A stretch of 64,000 nucleotides of DNA from Panonychus citri (GCF_014898815.1 NW_026515539.1:806001-870000), one strand, 5' to 3'. Positions 43,701 to 56,991 are shown, numbered from the stretch's first letter. Numbers and translations are program-made. Notes: a model not told the origin generated them from the sequence alone.

Positions 43701-46700
43701 TCGACCGGAGGTTCAGGGAGACCTGAAGAAATGAAAAGAAATAAACAATTAGTATACTGATTGTTCAACCAATTTGATTGTTAGAGGGTAATTACTTTTG
43801 GGTAGAGTTCGAAAGTCGACAAAAGTTGTGAGCATTTCCAATTTTTTCGGATTTTTCTCCTCTGAGCATAAAAGTTTACCGGGTTTAGCACGAACTGAAA
43901 CTCGATACATTGTATTTGGTGTTAGTCCAGTGATCAAATGTTTATATGTACTTGGACCGACCGTTTTTACCTCAACCGAGTTAACGGCAACAACATGATA
44001 AAAATTACTATTTGAAGGTAACCAGTTAATCAGTGCTGAAGTTGCGGTGATATTTGTCGCCTTTACAGAACACGGAGCGAAAGGTACATCTATTGGTTTG
44101 AGAATAGCAAATAAACGAAATTTCAACAATTAAACTTAATCATAGACAATTTGCGCAAAAGAAAACAGGTTCACTAAGGCAATAGGAAAAAATCAAATGT
44201 AATTCACTAATCATGTAAAGGTAATTTCAGATGAATGGTTAATCTTATGGACTTGTCAATAGGAGGTAAAGGTGAGTTAATTGTGATTAGTTGATTTAGT
44301 TAATGATAACATACTTTTACCAACAACTATGGTACATGCTGCATCTCTAGAAGCTCTTCCTTGAGGTGTAATAGCTCTGACACTGATTCTATGAGGCTGG
44401 AGAGAAGACAATTAGAATTGATTAACTTGGATGAAAATTAAACCAATTAGTAAATTGTTAATAGACAAAAGATCAATTAGTTATTTTTTTTCTCGAGAAG
44501 TAAAGTTAATCTCATAACGTATTCATGTTGAAAAGGTAAAAGAAAAAATCGATAAAACTTTTCTTCTTCTTTTTTTAGATGATTAATCTAAATTATCGAT
44601 TGAAGTAATTTTAATCTTGTAATAAGATTGATCTTTTGTTTTTGTTATTAGAACAATTTTTAGAACTTTTTATAAATATTTTCTTCTTACGATTGAAGAG
44701 TCAACACCTTCGACTAAGGCTCGAGTTCGCTCGTTGCTTGGTACAGTTACTTTCAGAACTCCATCGACATAAATTTGATAATTATCGATATAACTTCGAG
44801 GACAATCAGGGATCAACCATCCTAATAAAATACTCTTGTGTAATTGTCGCTCCAGAATTAACCTTTTCGGTGGAGGTACTGGTCAAGAGGAAAATTTAAA
44901 GATAATTAACTAATCATAATTGTTCGTGATTTTCAGTCGTTACCTGTATCTTTTGCAGCATTTGCTTGAGCTCGTTCTGGATCTGACAAATCCTCTTCAT
45001 CGATATCAGAAGATTCACAAAGTTCAATATAATCATTCATCCGATGAAAGTCCTCTGCAAGAAATTTAAATTGTTCACAATTAACATTCATGAATAAGAT
45101 TATTTGAATGAAAACTTGAAAAAAGTTTCATCAATATTGATTATCAACATGGCAAAAGATATCAACTGTTTTCATCTACATATTCAATTGTTGTTATTAT
45201 GATCATTATGATCCTTTGATATTTATATTTAAATTGAGGCTGAAAATAATATTCAAATGAATCTGATGTAATGGTGATGGTCGAGTAACTGATTAATCGT
45301 TAACTTACCGGGTGCAATAAGGTGTTGGAAATTGGAATGGCCGATAACATCATCTAATAGGGCATCATAAAATTCAGGGGGATAACTGCATGTAGACTCA
45401 TCACCATCTCGTCCTTCATAAAGTACCGAAGCTTGGAATTCAAATAAATCTTCACCGACAAGTTTTTCGATGAAATTTGAAGGTACAAGACCTCGGCGTC
45501 CATCCAATAGTTCACCAAAATAGAAACCATCTTCATCCATATCACCAAAAACCAGAATAAAATCACCAGCAGCCAAATGTAATTCAGATTCAGGATTCTC
45601 ATTAGGTGATTGTTTATAAGGATCATACGAGTAACGGGCAATATAAACCCAACATCGACCTCGATTTGGTACCTCAATACAATCCGCTATATCTTCAGCA
45701 TCAAAGGCTAATTCTTGCTGTTGATTTTAATGAGAGCTTGAAGTAACTGAATTTGTTCAATGTCATCGTCATAGTAGGTTGATAATGGTGAATTGTTATT
45801 CGATTGTAGCATCAATCGTTTATTATCTCGCATCAAAATATTTCTATCAGCAAGTAAAGCTTACGAGAGAAAGAGAGAGAGAGAGAGATATTATCAAAGT
45901 TCTGGATGATATGCAATTCTAACATCAGGATGAATATACTTCCATATCAAAGCATCATGATAAATTTCACTAATTTGAGAATTGGGTCAATTGATGTGAG
46001 TTATTTATGGGCTAGTTGGTTGATTATTGTGTTGTGGTGGTCACTCAAGCAAGCAATCAGAGTTAAATTATCACAAAAGGGAGGGGAAAATTTAGTTGAG
46101 ATGACCAGTAGAATTAACTGTTTAGATGCTCGATTAATTGAACCAGAATTTATAAAGGATAAAGATATAATCATATTTACCAGGAAAAAGTTGAGGATAT
46201 AAAGTTTGGAGTAAAGCGGGATGATGATTGATTCCTGTCAGGGTGGGAAGTGAGGATGATAATAACACCGGTGATGAGATGCCACTTGAATTTGATGAGA
46301 TACGTTTAGATTTTTGATCTAATTCAGCAAGAATACGATTATCATGTTCCAATTTCTCCATTAATCTATCCAATTCATGAGGTGATATAGATGAACCTTA
46401 GATAAAGATGGAGATCAAAAGATTAATATTTACAAAGGTCTCTGGGAGAGAGGAAGTGGAGGGAAATTAAATATTAATAATATTTACCTTGTCCTTTGGC
46501 TTGTAATTGTGCAGATATTAATTGTAATGCTTGTTGATGATCAATCAACGATGGCATAGATGATGATAAATTAATCGAATTTCCCACCCCACTGGTTCCA
46601 CTGGTTCCACTTGCTGCCAAACCAATACCATAGGATGCTAATGCTAATTGACCAAATCTACTCAATGGGCTTGAAGGTGAGTTAAAATGGTCACTTAATT

Positions 46701-47961
46701 GTGTCACTCGTTCACTGATTGCCGATGAGGGATTGGTTGATATTGTTGAAGTTGAAACGGATTTGGTTGATATTGTGTTCGTACCCGCGGTTTGGGTCAA
46801 CGGCGGAGCGGATAATAAGGATGGTGGTGGAGACGGTGAAACATATTGGGTTTCCCTTTCGGTGGTTGTTGATTTGGATACAGTGCTGACCGTTGAAGAT
46901 GAAGATGAGGTTGATGATGATGATACCGTTAAAGGTACTGATGGAGTAACTTTTGTTGCGATTGATGTTACCGAGGTTGATGATCTTCCCTTATTACTAC
47001 TGGTCAGTGTTGGAGTTATTGTTGATGTTGATGCTGTTGTTGTGCTACTAATTGTTGCTGATGTTGATGATGTTGATGATGATGATGATAATTTCTTGTT
47101 GGTTAATCGATCTTTTTTTTCCAGTTCTTCCAATTCTTTCAATATTTTGTCATCTTCTTCCAGTTTCTTCAACAGAGCATCTATTGATCCGACTGTTGTT
47201 TTGAATTCACCTGGTTGGTTATCATCTTCTCTGTTATTTTATTATCACCAGAGGGAGAGAAAGAGAGATAAAAATAGTAAAGTTCATTTATTTGGGAAAT
47301 TCAGGTCAATAAAAACGAAAGGAAAACTATAATATTCCAAGAGATTCCTAGTCATTCATTCAAAGTGAATCTTTACTCTTTCTTTCTTTCGATTTCTCTG
47401 TCTACTAGTTTGGTTAGAATTCATTTTCCTATGTTGATATTATATTTTTAGTCTATGGAAGGGAAAAAAGGAGACCAGAAAAATCCATAAGAATTGAGTC
47501 TCACACGAGAGGGACAGTTATCATTTCTAACTATTAACTACATTGAATTAAGATATTTTCTTCCAGCTATCATGAGAATGGAGTGGGTGGTAAATGATGA
47601 GGAGGAAGGTGGTGAATTCTGGAAGTGAGAGAGAGAGAGAGATTGAGGTTATACTAACAAGAGAGGAGACGTAACCAGCGGAGTAAACATGAGAAACATT
47701 ATGAACAAATGAATACACCTTTTGAATATTCGATTAAGTTTATTTTAGAATAAGAATATGTTGATTTCGTAATATTCGAGATAAAATAGTAGAAATATTA
47801 TCAAAGTAAGTCGGGAAAAGGATAAAGAGGGAGAGAAATTCCAAAGCAAAGAATATGAAATAATATATATTCACTTACGATTGAATCGGTCTTGTTTGAG
47901 GCCGTTTCTCTATCGAAGATTGAGTGTTAAGTTCATTTTCTGAAGAATCATCATGATCCAT
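38798..47961 (-). CDS. Rbp: RIM-binding protein (active-zone scaffold)
   Basis: Seventeen exons are in phase: 47961-47879, 47230-46488, 46396-46181, 45713-45309, 45054-44944, 44878-44691, 44396-44315, 44089-43796, 43722-43546, 43443-43262, 43134-42976, 42740-42675, 42611-42392, 42319-41973, 41881-41618, 40988-40809, 39937-38798 (1618 residues). Order: acidic start, coiled coil and Ser/Thr-rich linker; SH3-1 (ARYSYDP, GDMDEDGFYFGELLDGRRGL); three fibronectin III repeats (44878-43262); Asn/Gln-rich linkers; SH3-2 (VALYDYDP, DPDGFYRGEL); SH3-3 (IALYDYDP, DEDGFYMGEL); then a ~370-residue Gln-rich tail. This SH3-FN3x3-SH3x2 layout defines RIM-BP, which links RIM and calcium channels at presynaptic release sites. 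The Gln-rich tail in one 1140-base exon is unusual. A stray open block lies at 45720-45851. Confidence 0.93.
38801..39880. repeat. CAA/CAG (Gln) low-complexity tract
   Basis: The last RIM-BP exon is an impure array of CAA, CAG and AAT codons on the minus strand, with the longest pure Gln run near 39715-39740. It encodes Gln/Asn/His-rich repeats with scattered QGQGQ and NQQ units. Confidence 0.8.
40719..40755. repeat. (GAAA)n-(GA)n microsatellite
   Basis: A GAAA tetranucleotide run passing into a pure GA run in the intron between the last two RIM-BP exons. On the coding strand it is pyrimidine-rich. Confidence 0.85.
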
Positions 47962-49543
47962 GTTGGTTGATCAATAGAATTCGATTAGAGATTTCACTTC
48001 GATTAATTTCTAATGTCAAAGGTGATGAAATTTTTCTTGTCAGTGAAGTTGATGGGATATAAAAATCTATTATGATAACTGAAGAGTTGGGAGTGAGATT
48101 GTTAAAGGAACAGAGGAAAACATTGTAATCGTAGCCGAAGGAAAATAATATATTTAAAGGCTTAATCAACAGTCGAGATAACCTTAAATTGTCCCACTAA
48201 TCAAGAGAGTCAGTTTAGTTTCATCTCTCCATGAATTGTTCATATTTCCTATTCGATGAGTTGGTCATCCTTAAATTTGGGTCTAATCGGTTGTATAATT
48301 AGAGGGATTTGATATTTGATTTTTGATAAATTTTTATTGAGAAAAACAATTATTTCTGTATCACTTTTATCTCAATGATTATTGGTATTGATTAGAAACT
48401 TTGATTAATTTTTCCAATTCAAATTGAATCAAAAAATTACACTACGAAAACAACAGTAACTGTAAAGAAATCATTTAGATAGTAAATCAATGCGCATCCC
48501 AATCGATTCACTTGACACCCTGTAGACTCTTTACCTTCTAATTGTGACCTCTGTCGGTTTGAAGGAGAAATTTATGGGAATTTCGTTTTGTTTTCAAAAT
48601 TCGAAAGGACCAAATCACTCGAGAATATGAATAATATTTTATGTTTATTGAAAATCGTGAACCCAAAAAAGGATTAAGTTAATTACGAGCATTGGTACTA
48701 CAGTATTTCCCCATTTAGGTTTATCTTGATAGAAACATTGATCAGTGATCACAATCAACTATTGGATTTAATTGTCAATGAATTTAAACTCGATCACGAT
48801 CATAATATAATCATCATTCGACCTGTTGGTTATGTCAAAGATGAAACGTAATGACCTCATTCTCGAGGCCATTTACAGTATACTACCTTCATATGTGTTC
48901 CGTTGTTTGGCCTTAGCTTATTGATTGGTCTTATTTATTAATAAGTTCAATGATTATTATACTCACTGTTAACTGGAAATGAACTGAATTGTTTACTCAT
49001 TCATGTTGGAAACAATTAATTTTCAATGGAAATTGGTTTGATTAAGTTAATCTTTACTGATAAATTAATCTTAATGGATTAACTGATTGATTGTTTTAAT
49101 GGGTGTTTCAAGTGCATATGCAACTTAACATACAAATGAAGCTATTAGATCTGATTAATTTTATTGAATTTTCCATCAATCATTCAACATGTTTACAATT
49201 AATTGTTAATCATTTTATTTACCATTTTATTGATTTCTTTTGGTCATTTGGATCATTATTGATCAATTACTGATTAAAATGTCTGTGAAATTGTCAATTT
49301 CAAACTCAACTGTATTAAATTGTTACAATTATTATCTCTTGAAGATAGCAAATTACAGTTAGTGTATAATCAGTGAACGTTAATTGCTCCTAAATTGTAA
49401 CACAATGTTGATTTAACAACGTATTGAAACGTCATTCAGTTTTCAGAATAATTAAATTTACTCAACTCAACTAATTACAATAAATAAAAATTCAGTTTAT
49501 TGATTTGACTAGTTAAGAGTAAATCGTTAACCATTTGTTCACA
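47962..49543. other. Divergent region between RIM-BP and ABCA
   Basis: About 1.6 kb between head-to-head genes, so it should contain both promoters. A 72-codon minus-strand ORF at 47951-48169 overlaps the RIM-BP start and does not look conserved. Otherwise AT-rich spacer. Confidence 0.4.
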
Positions 49544-52500
49544 ATGGTTTCAATACTTTGGTCCCAATTAAAATCAATGTTCATTAAAGATCAATTGATT
49601 AGGAAACGTCATTATATTGCTACTCTATTTGAATTGTTTCTTCCCATATTATTGGTACTGATTCATGTGTGGACAATTTATAAAAAGAGTGACCAACAAC
49701 CACCAGTCTCAGTGACCAACAAACTTCAATCAACAGTTTATCCTTTGAATGGTGATTTTTAACAATACTTTTCAATGTTACTCTTTCAATCAATCAATTT
49801 TCTATTACTCACCTGATTCAGTTGCTAGTCAACTATTGACACCCGATTATCGTACTTGTGGACTTCAAACGAGATCTTTGAATAGCTCAGAGGCAGTGAT
49901 CAGATCTTGGGGTGATTCCTTAACGATGACCTCGTATTCAGCTAACACTGGACTTTTTTTCGACTTCCTCGACCTCGAAGAAGGTATTTCTAACTACAGC
50001 GTAAGCGGTGGAGCGATCGACTATTCTAACCCTTGGGGCGAGCCTGTTTATTCAACATTCGATAATTACCTAAGAACTCAGTCAATTGTGAATATTTTAC
50101 TGGCTAATCATCCGAATGAACAAAAATTGACCTCAAAAGATTTCGCTTATTTTTATACGACCAAATTGTTCGCTGAGGGAAATCCTTCAACTGACCAATT
50201 GACAAACAAAAAGGAAACTTATAAAAGATTCGGTCAAGGAAGTGGAAGTCGATCAGTTCCAACTGAAGTTTTAGATTTCTACCAATCTTATACGATTCTG
50301 GAAATCGGGTTTCTTTATATGACCACTTTAATAGTTCGTCGTGTTGTCCGAGAAAAAAGTACCAATTCAAAGGAGTTGCTGAGGATCATGGGACTGACCG
50401 ATCTAATTTATTGGCTCTCACATTTCATCAATTATTTTACTCTTTCCATTTTCCATGGAACAATAATTACGATCATTTACTCGATAATAGTTAAAAAGAG
50501 TCCTTATCATGGTTGGAATCCGAGTCTATTCTGGTTCAATTATGTTATGAATAGTGTGACTTCGATCCTTTTCTCCTTCGCCTTTACAACCATTTTAACT
50601 CGACCGGTCATCGGTGTACTTATTGTAACTGTTGGTCGAGCGGCTTTGTCTTATGTACCTTATGCTGCGAAAACGGCATCTTTTAAAATTCTCTGGATTT
50701 CACCGAAAGTTTGGGCTAGTCTTTTACCCAGTGGTCAGTTACATTATTCAATAAGTGACCTACTTTACTTCGGTCGGAAAAATGGAAAGGTTCTTTGGTC
50801 TGACATTTTCGCTTCAATTGGAGATGAAGAAACGTTAACACTTTGGTCCGTTTATTTTGTTATGATCTTTTCCTGGTTGTTTTATGTAGTTCTAATCTGG
50901 TACATTGATGCAGTTTGGCCCTGGCAAACCGGAACACCAAAGCCTTGGCACTTCCCCATATCTCAATTCTTGAATTCACCTACTGTCGGCATTGAGCCTA
51001 ACTCAAAATCTAATTATGAAGAAGATGATGAGAGACACAATGAACCAGAACCAGAAAACTTGAAAAAAAGCATTAGATGCGACAATCTGTACAAATCCTT
51101 CAACTCATCAGGGTCAAAGTTTGCGGTTGACAGATTGAATATTAACATTCTCAAAGGTCAAATAACTGTTCTTTTGGGTCACAATGGTGCTGGTAAAACG
51201 ACCACAATGTCCATGATCACTGGAATATTAAAACCTTCGTCTGGTAACATTTATGTCAATGGAATTGATGTTCATAAGAATACGGTAGCTGCTCGTCGAT
51301 GTCTCGCTTTGTGTCCTCAACATGATTTACTATTCGAAGATCTCACTGTTCGAGAAAATCTAGAGCTTTGCGGTGGACTTCGAGGATTAAGTGACCAAAT
51401 TAAGAAAGAAATAATTCCATTGAATATTAAAAGAGCGAATCTAACTGAGAAAGCAAACTCATTAGCAAGTAATTTATCGGGAGGAATGAGACGTCGTCTT
51501 CAATTGGCCTTGGCTCTTTCGACAGCATCAGAGATATTGATTCTCGACGAGCCAACATCAGGTTTAGATCCAGAGTCTCGAAGACAATTGTGGGATCTTT
51601 TGTTAGAACTGAGAAAAGACTTGACAATATTATTGACAACTCATTTTATGGAAGAAGCTGATGCATTGGGAGATCGTATAATTATCATGGGCTCGGGTAA
51701 AGTAAAATGTTCAGGATCATCGATGTTTCTCAAGAAACAGTTCGGAGCTGGATATTCAGTTCGACTGGCTAAAGATGCTTGGGTGTATAAACCTACTGAA
51801 CTAAGTTCTTTAGTGCAGAAATATTTCCAGGAAGCAAAAGTTACGAATGAGACAAATGCAGAGATCGTTTTTCAGTTGAATAATAAATCGAATCAAGAAT
51901 CAACAACTGCACTAGTTAATCTTTGTGATGATCTAGATAATAATCCAACATCATTTGGTATCACTTCTTATGGGATATCGGTAACAACACTCGAAGATGT
52001 TTTCCTTAAAGTAGCTGAAGATGAAGATGTTGGTAAACGAACAACAATAACTATGGAAGAAAAATTGTTTGAAGTAAATAAAATACTCGATTATCAGAAA
52101 TTAACTGGGTTGTCTTTGGTTATGCAAAGATTTAAAGGGTTGGTGATGAAAAGATTTAACTACACTAAACGTCATTATAAGACAATCGGGTTCACGATCG
52201 TTTTACCAGCAATTGTCACAGTCCTGGTCTTTCTTGCTGCAAGAAATGCAATGAGTAATGTAAAATTAGCGGGCAATGATTATTTGGAACCGATCACCAT
52301 GGACTTGAAAGAAATTTATGGTTCTAACGCTAAGGCAGTAATTCGAGCATCGTTAGCTGAACATTCGCCTTTTATTGATTCTTATCGACAAATTATGAGC
52401 GAATCTGGAATCCAAGTGATTGAAATTGAATCATCCATTTCATTAGATGATTATTTTAAAACGAGTTCCCAAAATCGTGAACAGTTCATGAGGGAAAATA

Positions 52501-54674
52501 TCTTTGGTATTATTGAAGATTCATCGAAACCAAGAGGATTCGCTGCTTGGCTTAACCCGAAAGCGGCCTTATCTCTACCGTTGTCAATCAGTGCTTGGCA
52601 AAATGCGCTGATACGTAGTCTTGGTGATGGAAAACGGAATCAATCCAAAGTCTCAGTAACTTACAAATCGATGCCGAATGTCGCAACATTGGAACCTAAA
52701 TATAAGGCAATCGTGGCTCGAATTATATTTGCACTATTTTCTCCTGTTGCATTTTGTTTGATCGCTGTTTCATATTTTCTCTTCCCTTCAATTGAATCTC
52801 AAAACAAGGTCAGTATTACATCGAATACGTATAAGAAAAGATACTAATGATTTGTCTCTTTTGTAGTGTAACTTAATCCAAAAAATGAACGGAATCACAG
52901 CACCAATGTTCTGGTTTAGTCATTATGCTTTCGACTTCACTTATCACATAATTGTTGCGATTATTATTTTCATTTCCATTATAGTAGTTGACCAATTCCC
53001 ATTTGTAGCTTTTAGTGTTATTGGTGAGTACAAATATTTTAAGTTTCTATTGATTTTGAAAACTTAATTGTGCTTTTTTATCATATAATTTTATTAGCAT
53101 CTGTCATCATCTTATTGGTACTTTTTGGTCTCACGTCCATCCCATTGTTTTATTTACTTTCATTTTTACCTTTGACACCTGATCGAGGATTCTCATTGTT
53201 AACAACTATCTCGCTCGTTGGAACTGTAATTGGATCAGGATTAGCATCAGTTTTCTTGGCATTTGATACAGTTAAAGCGATTTACTTGATTGTAGGTGAT
53301 CTATTTCCACCTTTCGCTGCCTCTTTTGGACTATCAAAGATTTTCGGAGCAGTTAAACTGTACAAAGAGTGTCAAGAGTACGATGCATGTCCGAATGGAA
53401 ATGCAATAATTAAGGATACCTGTTGCAATGAATATGAAGAATATATAAAGTATGATCCATTTACCTTCGAAGACAACGGTATAAATACTGAGATAACGAT
53501 ATTAATGGTCTGTGCATTTGTATACACGATTTTACTGATATCTCTGGACAAAAATTTACATCGACTTGGATATTGGTACGAATCGATTCGTGCAAGATTA
53601 TCATCAGATGGAAAATCCGAAAATGGTGTTGAAGATGAAGATGTAGTACGAGAAAGAGATCGAGTAAAACAATTGATTGGTTCAAATGGAATACGAAATG
53701 AAGCTTTAATTGTTGATGGTTTAACTAAAGATTTTGGTTCATTTCGAGCTGTTGATAGGATTACTTTCGGTGTACATAAAGCAGAGTGTTTTGGTTTGTT
53801 GGGTGTTAATGGTGCAGGTAAAACGACAACATTTCGAATGTTAACTGGAGATATTATGGTTACTTCGGGAGATGGTTATGTGGGAGGATATTCATTGCGA
53901 AAAGATTTACTCAATTTCCAACAATCAATAAGTTATTGTCCACAATTTGATGCGCTACTTGACAATTTAACTCCAGTGGAAAGTTTAATGTTATTTGCAC
54001 GAATCAGGGGAATGCCTGAAAGTAAAGTAAAGGATAATGTAAATTATATAATTGAATCAACTGATTTAACTTCATTCGCCAACACATGTAATCAGAATCT
54101 AAGTGGTGGTAATAAGAGGAAATTATCATTGGCCATTGCATCTATTGCTAAACCAGAGGTGATTTTCTTGGATGAACCAACCACAGGTGTAGATCCAGCA
54201 TCGAGACGGAAAATATGGTCCACATTGATTCATCTTCGTGATACAAGTGGATCATCAATTGTACTAACCAGTCACTCTATGGATGAATGTGAAGCCTTAT
54301 GTTCACGAATCGGTATAATGGCTCGAGGCAATTTCAAGTGTCTTGGTTCATCTCAACATTTAAAAGAAAAGTTTGGACTTGGATTTACATTGATAATTAA
54401 AATGACTCAATCCAATCAATCGGTCCAAACCAATCAACAATCCAATCAACAATTGGATAAAATTAAAAGATGGATGGTCGAGAAATTCCCTTCGTCCATC
54501 TTGAGAGATGTTCATCAAACTATTCTTCATTATCATATAACGGACACTTCACTTCGTTGGGGTGAAATGTTGAGGTGTTTAGATGAAGCAAAACGATTAT
54601 TGCCCATTGAAGATTTTACTTTAACTGGAACAACATTAGAACAAATTTTCTTATCATTTGCTAAACAAACTTAA
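49544..54674 (+). CDS. Full-length ABCA-subfamily transporter
   Basis: The coding parts are 49544-52808, 52867-53023 and 53098-54674, with a frame problem at 49756-49760. If one T of the T5 run is ignored the product has about 1665 residues, normal for ABCA. Each half has six membrane helices, with a large loop after helix 1. NBD1 (about 480-700): GHNGAGKTTT Walker A, LSGGMRRRLQLA signature, LILDEPTSGLDP Walker B. NBD2 (about 1310-1530): GVNGAGKTTT, LSGGNKRKLSLA, VIFLDEPTTGVDP. The intact ATPase sites indicate an active lipid or sterol exporter or flippase, as for ABCA3-like proteins. Either the T5 run has a true or assembly indel, or a 70-base intron (49752-49821, GTGATT..TTCAG) removes it in phase at the cost of 23 codons. 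Confidence 0.9.
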
Positions 54675-55165
54675 CATTAATTATTCTCATTACAGTTTCA
54701 TTCATTATCATCAATTTTTTTGTTAACCAATCCAATAAATAAACTATAAGACTCACTAAGATCAATCATATCCAATCTCAGTCAGTTATTCTAATTTTAT
54801 TAAATAAAATACTCTCTCGCGTTTTATCATGCTAATTGTCTCCAAACAAACTTTTAGCACCAATAAGTTTTTATGTGTTAAAAGAATTGAGAAAAGAAAA
54901 TAGAAATAAAACAAAAATGAGACTTTATTATCCTTTAGCCTTTTCTCATTTACACTTGTTTAGCATCTCGTTGTCAACAATGGTTAAACTTCAAATCTCC
55001 TTTTAATCCTTGTTGAACTTTTTCTTTTAGTACCCAAAATGCTCTTTGTTCATCCCAGAAGCTTAATCAACATCAGAAATCGAGAGATATTAATAATTTG
55101 CGAAGGCGATAAAATTGATTCCTGGATTGAAGTTAATGGGTTAAAATGTGAAATGATAATTAGAC
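54675..55165. other. 3' flank of ABCA
   Basis: AATAAA occurs at about 54735, so the transcript probably ends soon after the stop. No other gene before the transposon at 55166. Confidence 0.45.
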
Positions 55166-55168
55166 TAA

Positions 55169-56247
55169 GGCCCATATTCACCAACCGTAATTAAAAGCTG
55201 TGATCAACTATTGACTAAAAAGTTGTTTCGCCAAGCCCGATTAGTTGATTTCCGATTCTTTGATTTTGGTTTCAAATCAAGTTGAATTCAAATCAATTAT
55301 ATATTAATTTAATTAGGAAATTGTCCCGAAAAAGGCTTGTTTTTTTGAAACGTTTTTTTGTTTTGAAATCTAAATAGTGATCAAATTAATTGTCTATTAT
55401 TGTTCTTAATTGTGAATTTATTATCAACGTGTGTATCTTAAACTAGTGATCAGATGGATATGCAATAATAATAAAAAAGGAAGAAGATTTTAGGGAAAAA
55501 TACAATTGAAATCTCCTGAGAGGTTTGAAAACAAAATGACCAATGAAACATAACAAACCAAGTTTATTTCCAATGAATTTCTTTTCTAATTAATGTTTTC
55601 ATTTTTCTCATTTATCTTTGCAGAATCATTGTTTCTTGATGTATTTGACTAACTTCTAAATTAATTTATTATTTGTTAATAATTTGTAAATTTCAAAATA
55701 CTTGTATTATTATTATCTGATTTTGTTGTAACACGAAGGCTGAGAAGCCTGGGGGGTAGTTTCTGAATTACCCAGTAACAAAGTTCGACCTTTGTTACTT
55801 TGTGATGCAGCATCACTAACAATAAATTTGTCTTTTCCCCCTATTTTTTCATTTTTACCTTTAATTTTTAATTAATTTTTTTAACCAACCGATCATCAAA
55901 CAAAATAACGGCCACAACAATGAAAAAATATTTCTCTTTAGACAAAAGTGGTTAATTTGAAGTGGATGAATTAATAAATTGTTTATAAAAAATACTTGAA
56001 ATTAAGATTGATTTCAAAACAATTAACAAGTTATATGATTACACTGATCAAGGTTTCTTAATATCTTTGTTTAATATTTTTTAAGAATCTAACAATGAAA
56101 CAAGATTTTTTAATCCTATAATTAAATTGACCTAAACTTAAATCTGATCCGAGATCAAGAGTTGATCATAGGTGGTGAAACACAAAAGCTGTGATCAGCT
56201 GATTTAAACCTGAACTCAAATTTAAATACGGTTGGTGAATACGAGCC
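55169..56247. mobile_element. Non-autonomous Harbinger-type DNA element (MITE)
   Basis: The ends are inverted repeats: GGCCCATATTCACCAACCGT on the left and the reverse complement of CGGTTGGTGAATACGAGCC on the right, about 20 bp with two mismatches. They are flanked by the direct repeat TAA (55166-55168 and 56248-56250). A 3-base TWA target duplication and GG..CC termini are typical of PIF/Harbinger elements. The 1079-bp interior has no transposase-like ORF, so movement would depend on a helper. A cluster of hairpins sits in the middle (55737-55816). Confidence 0.75.
55737..55816. other. Cluster of four consecutive hairpins (candidate structured RNA)
   Basis: Within 80 bases four perfect stem-loops follow each other. 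AGGCT-GAGA-AGCCT has a GNRA-type loop. GGGTA..TACCC has a ten-base loop. GTAACAAAG-TTCGAC-CTTTGTTAC has a 9-bp stem. GTGATGC-A-GCATCAC is an almost perfect palindrome. The block is GC-richer than its surroundings. GTTCGACC in the third loop resembles a Pol III B box, but there is no convincing tRNA fold. Either strand could be transcribed. Confidence 0.6.
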
Positions 56248-56250
56248 TAA

Positions 56251-56991
56251 ATAAGAACAATTTGAATAGACAATTTAGACTTTTGATTTGCTTGTTAGAC
56301 AATGGATTTATAATTCAGAGAATCCCTAATTTAAGAACAGTTAATGTTAACCTTTTAGACAATTAGAGATAATCCGATCTCAGATTTTCAGTTGATCGAT
56401 CGATCCGATCAATTTTCGCTAATAAATTGATCAATTTCGATTTTCTAATTCAAATTTCGCTGTCGAAAAAGGCTGAAAAATTTCTCTTTCTTTTGTACAC
56501 TGTCTATTTTCGCTGTCTAATTTCTTAAGTAAAATTTATTCATCAGTTGCTCGAGTTTTGAATTTTTATCGAAAATCACGTGTTTTTCAGGTGATCGAAG
56601 TAGAGGCAAAGCATACTACTCTAGCACATTTTACCTTTGTCTCTTCCCCCCTTTTACTCTTCTTTTTTCCTCTTTCTCTTTCTTCCCAAATTTCTTTCCC
56701 CCTTTTTTTCGTCTTCATTATTTTTCTCTTTTTCACAATCTAATTTTCTCTTCTTTTTCCCTTCATCTCCCTAATGCCCTGCATCATTTATTTACCAATG
56801 ATTATTTAATGATTATTTCAACTTCACAATATCTTTTAAATTATGTTCTGCAATAGTAGTTAAAAAATGGAGGCTCTGAAAGAGAAGAAAGAGAAGAAAG
56901 AGAAAAAAAGAGAAAAGAGAGAGAAAAAGAAAGAGAACCAGAACCCGAACTCGAACAAAAGTTCGTGAGAACAATTTAATTTAATTTAATT
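56251..56991. other. Spacer with simple purine tract
   Basis: No real gene. Contains GATCGATCGATC-like palindromic sequence at about 56394-56410 and a GAAAGA purine tract at 56880-56945. The reading frame over the tract is lysine/glutamate low complexity. Confidence 0.4.

Noticed and set aside
46733..47332. 199-residue plus-strand ORF rich in Val and Asp
   Set aside because: It is antisense to the Ser/Thr-rich linker of RIM-BP; TCA/ACT repeats read backwards give Asp/Val codons. No independent coding signal.
50104..50370. Minus-strand ORFs inside ABCA (also 51427-51639 and 53461-53685)
   Set aside because: Shadows of long intact ABCA coding sequence with no splice or start context.
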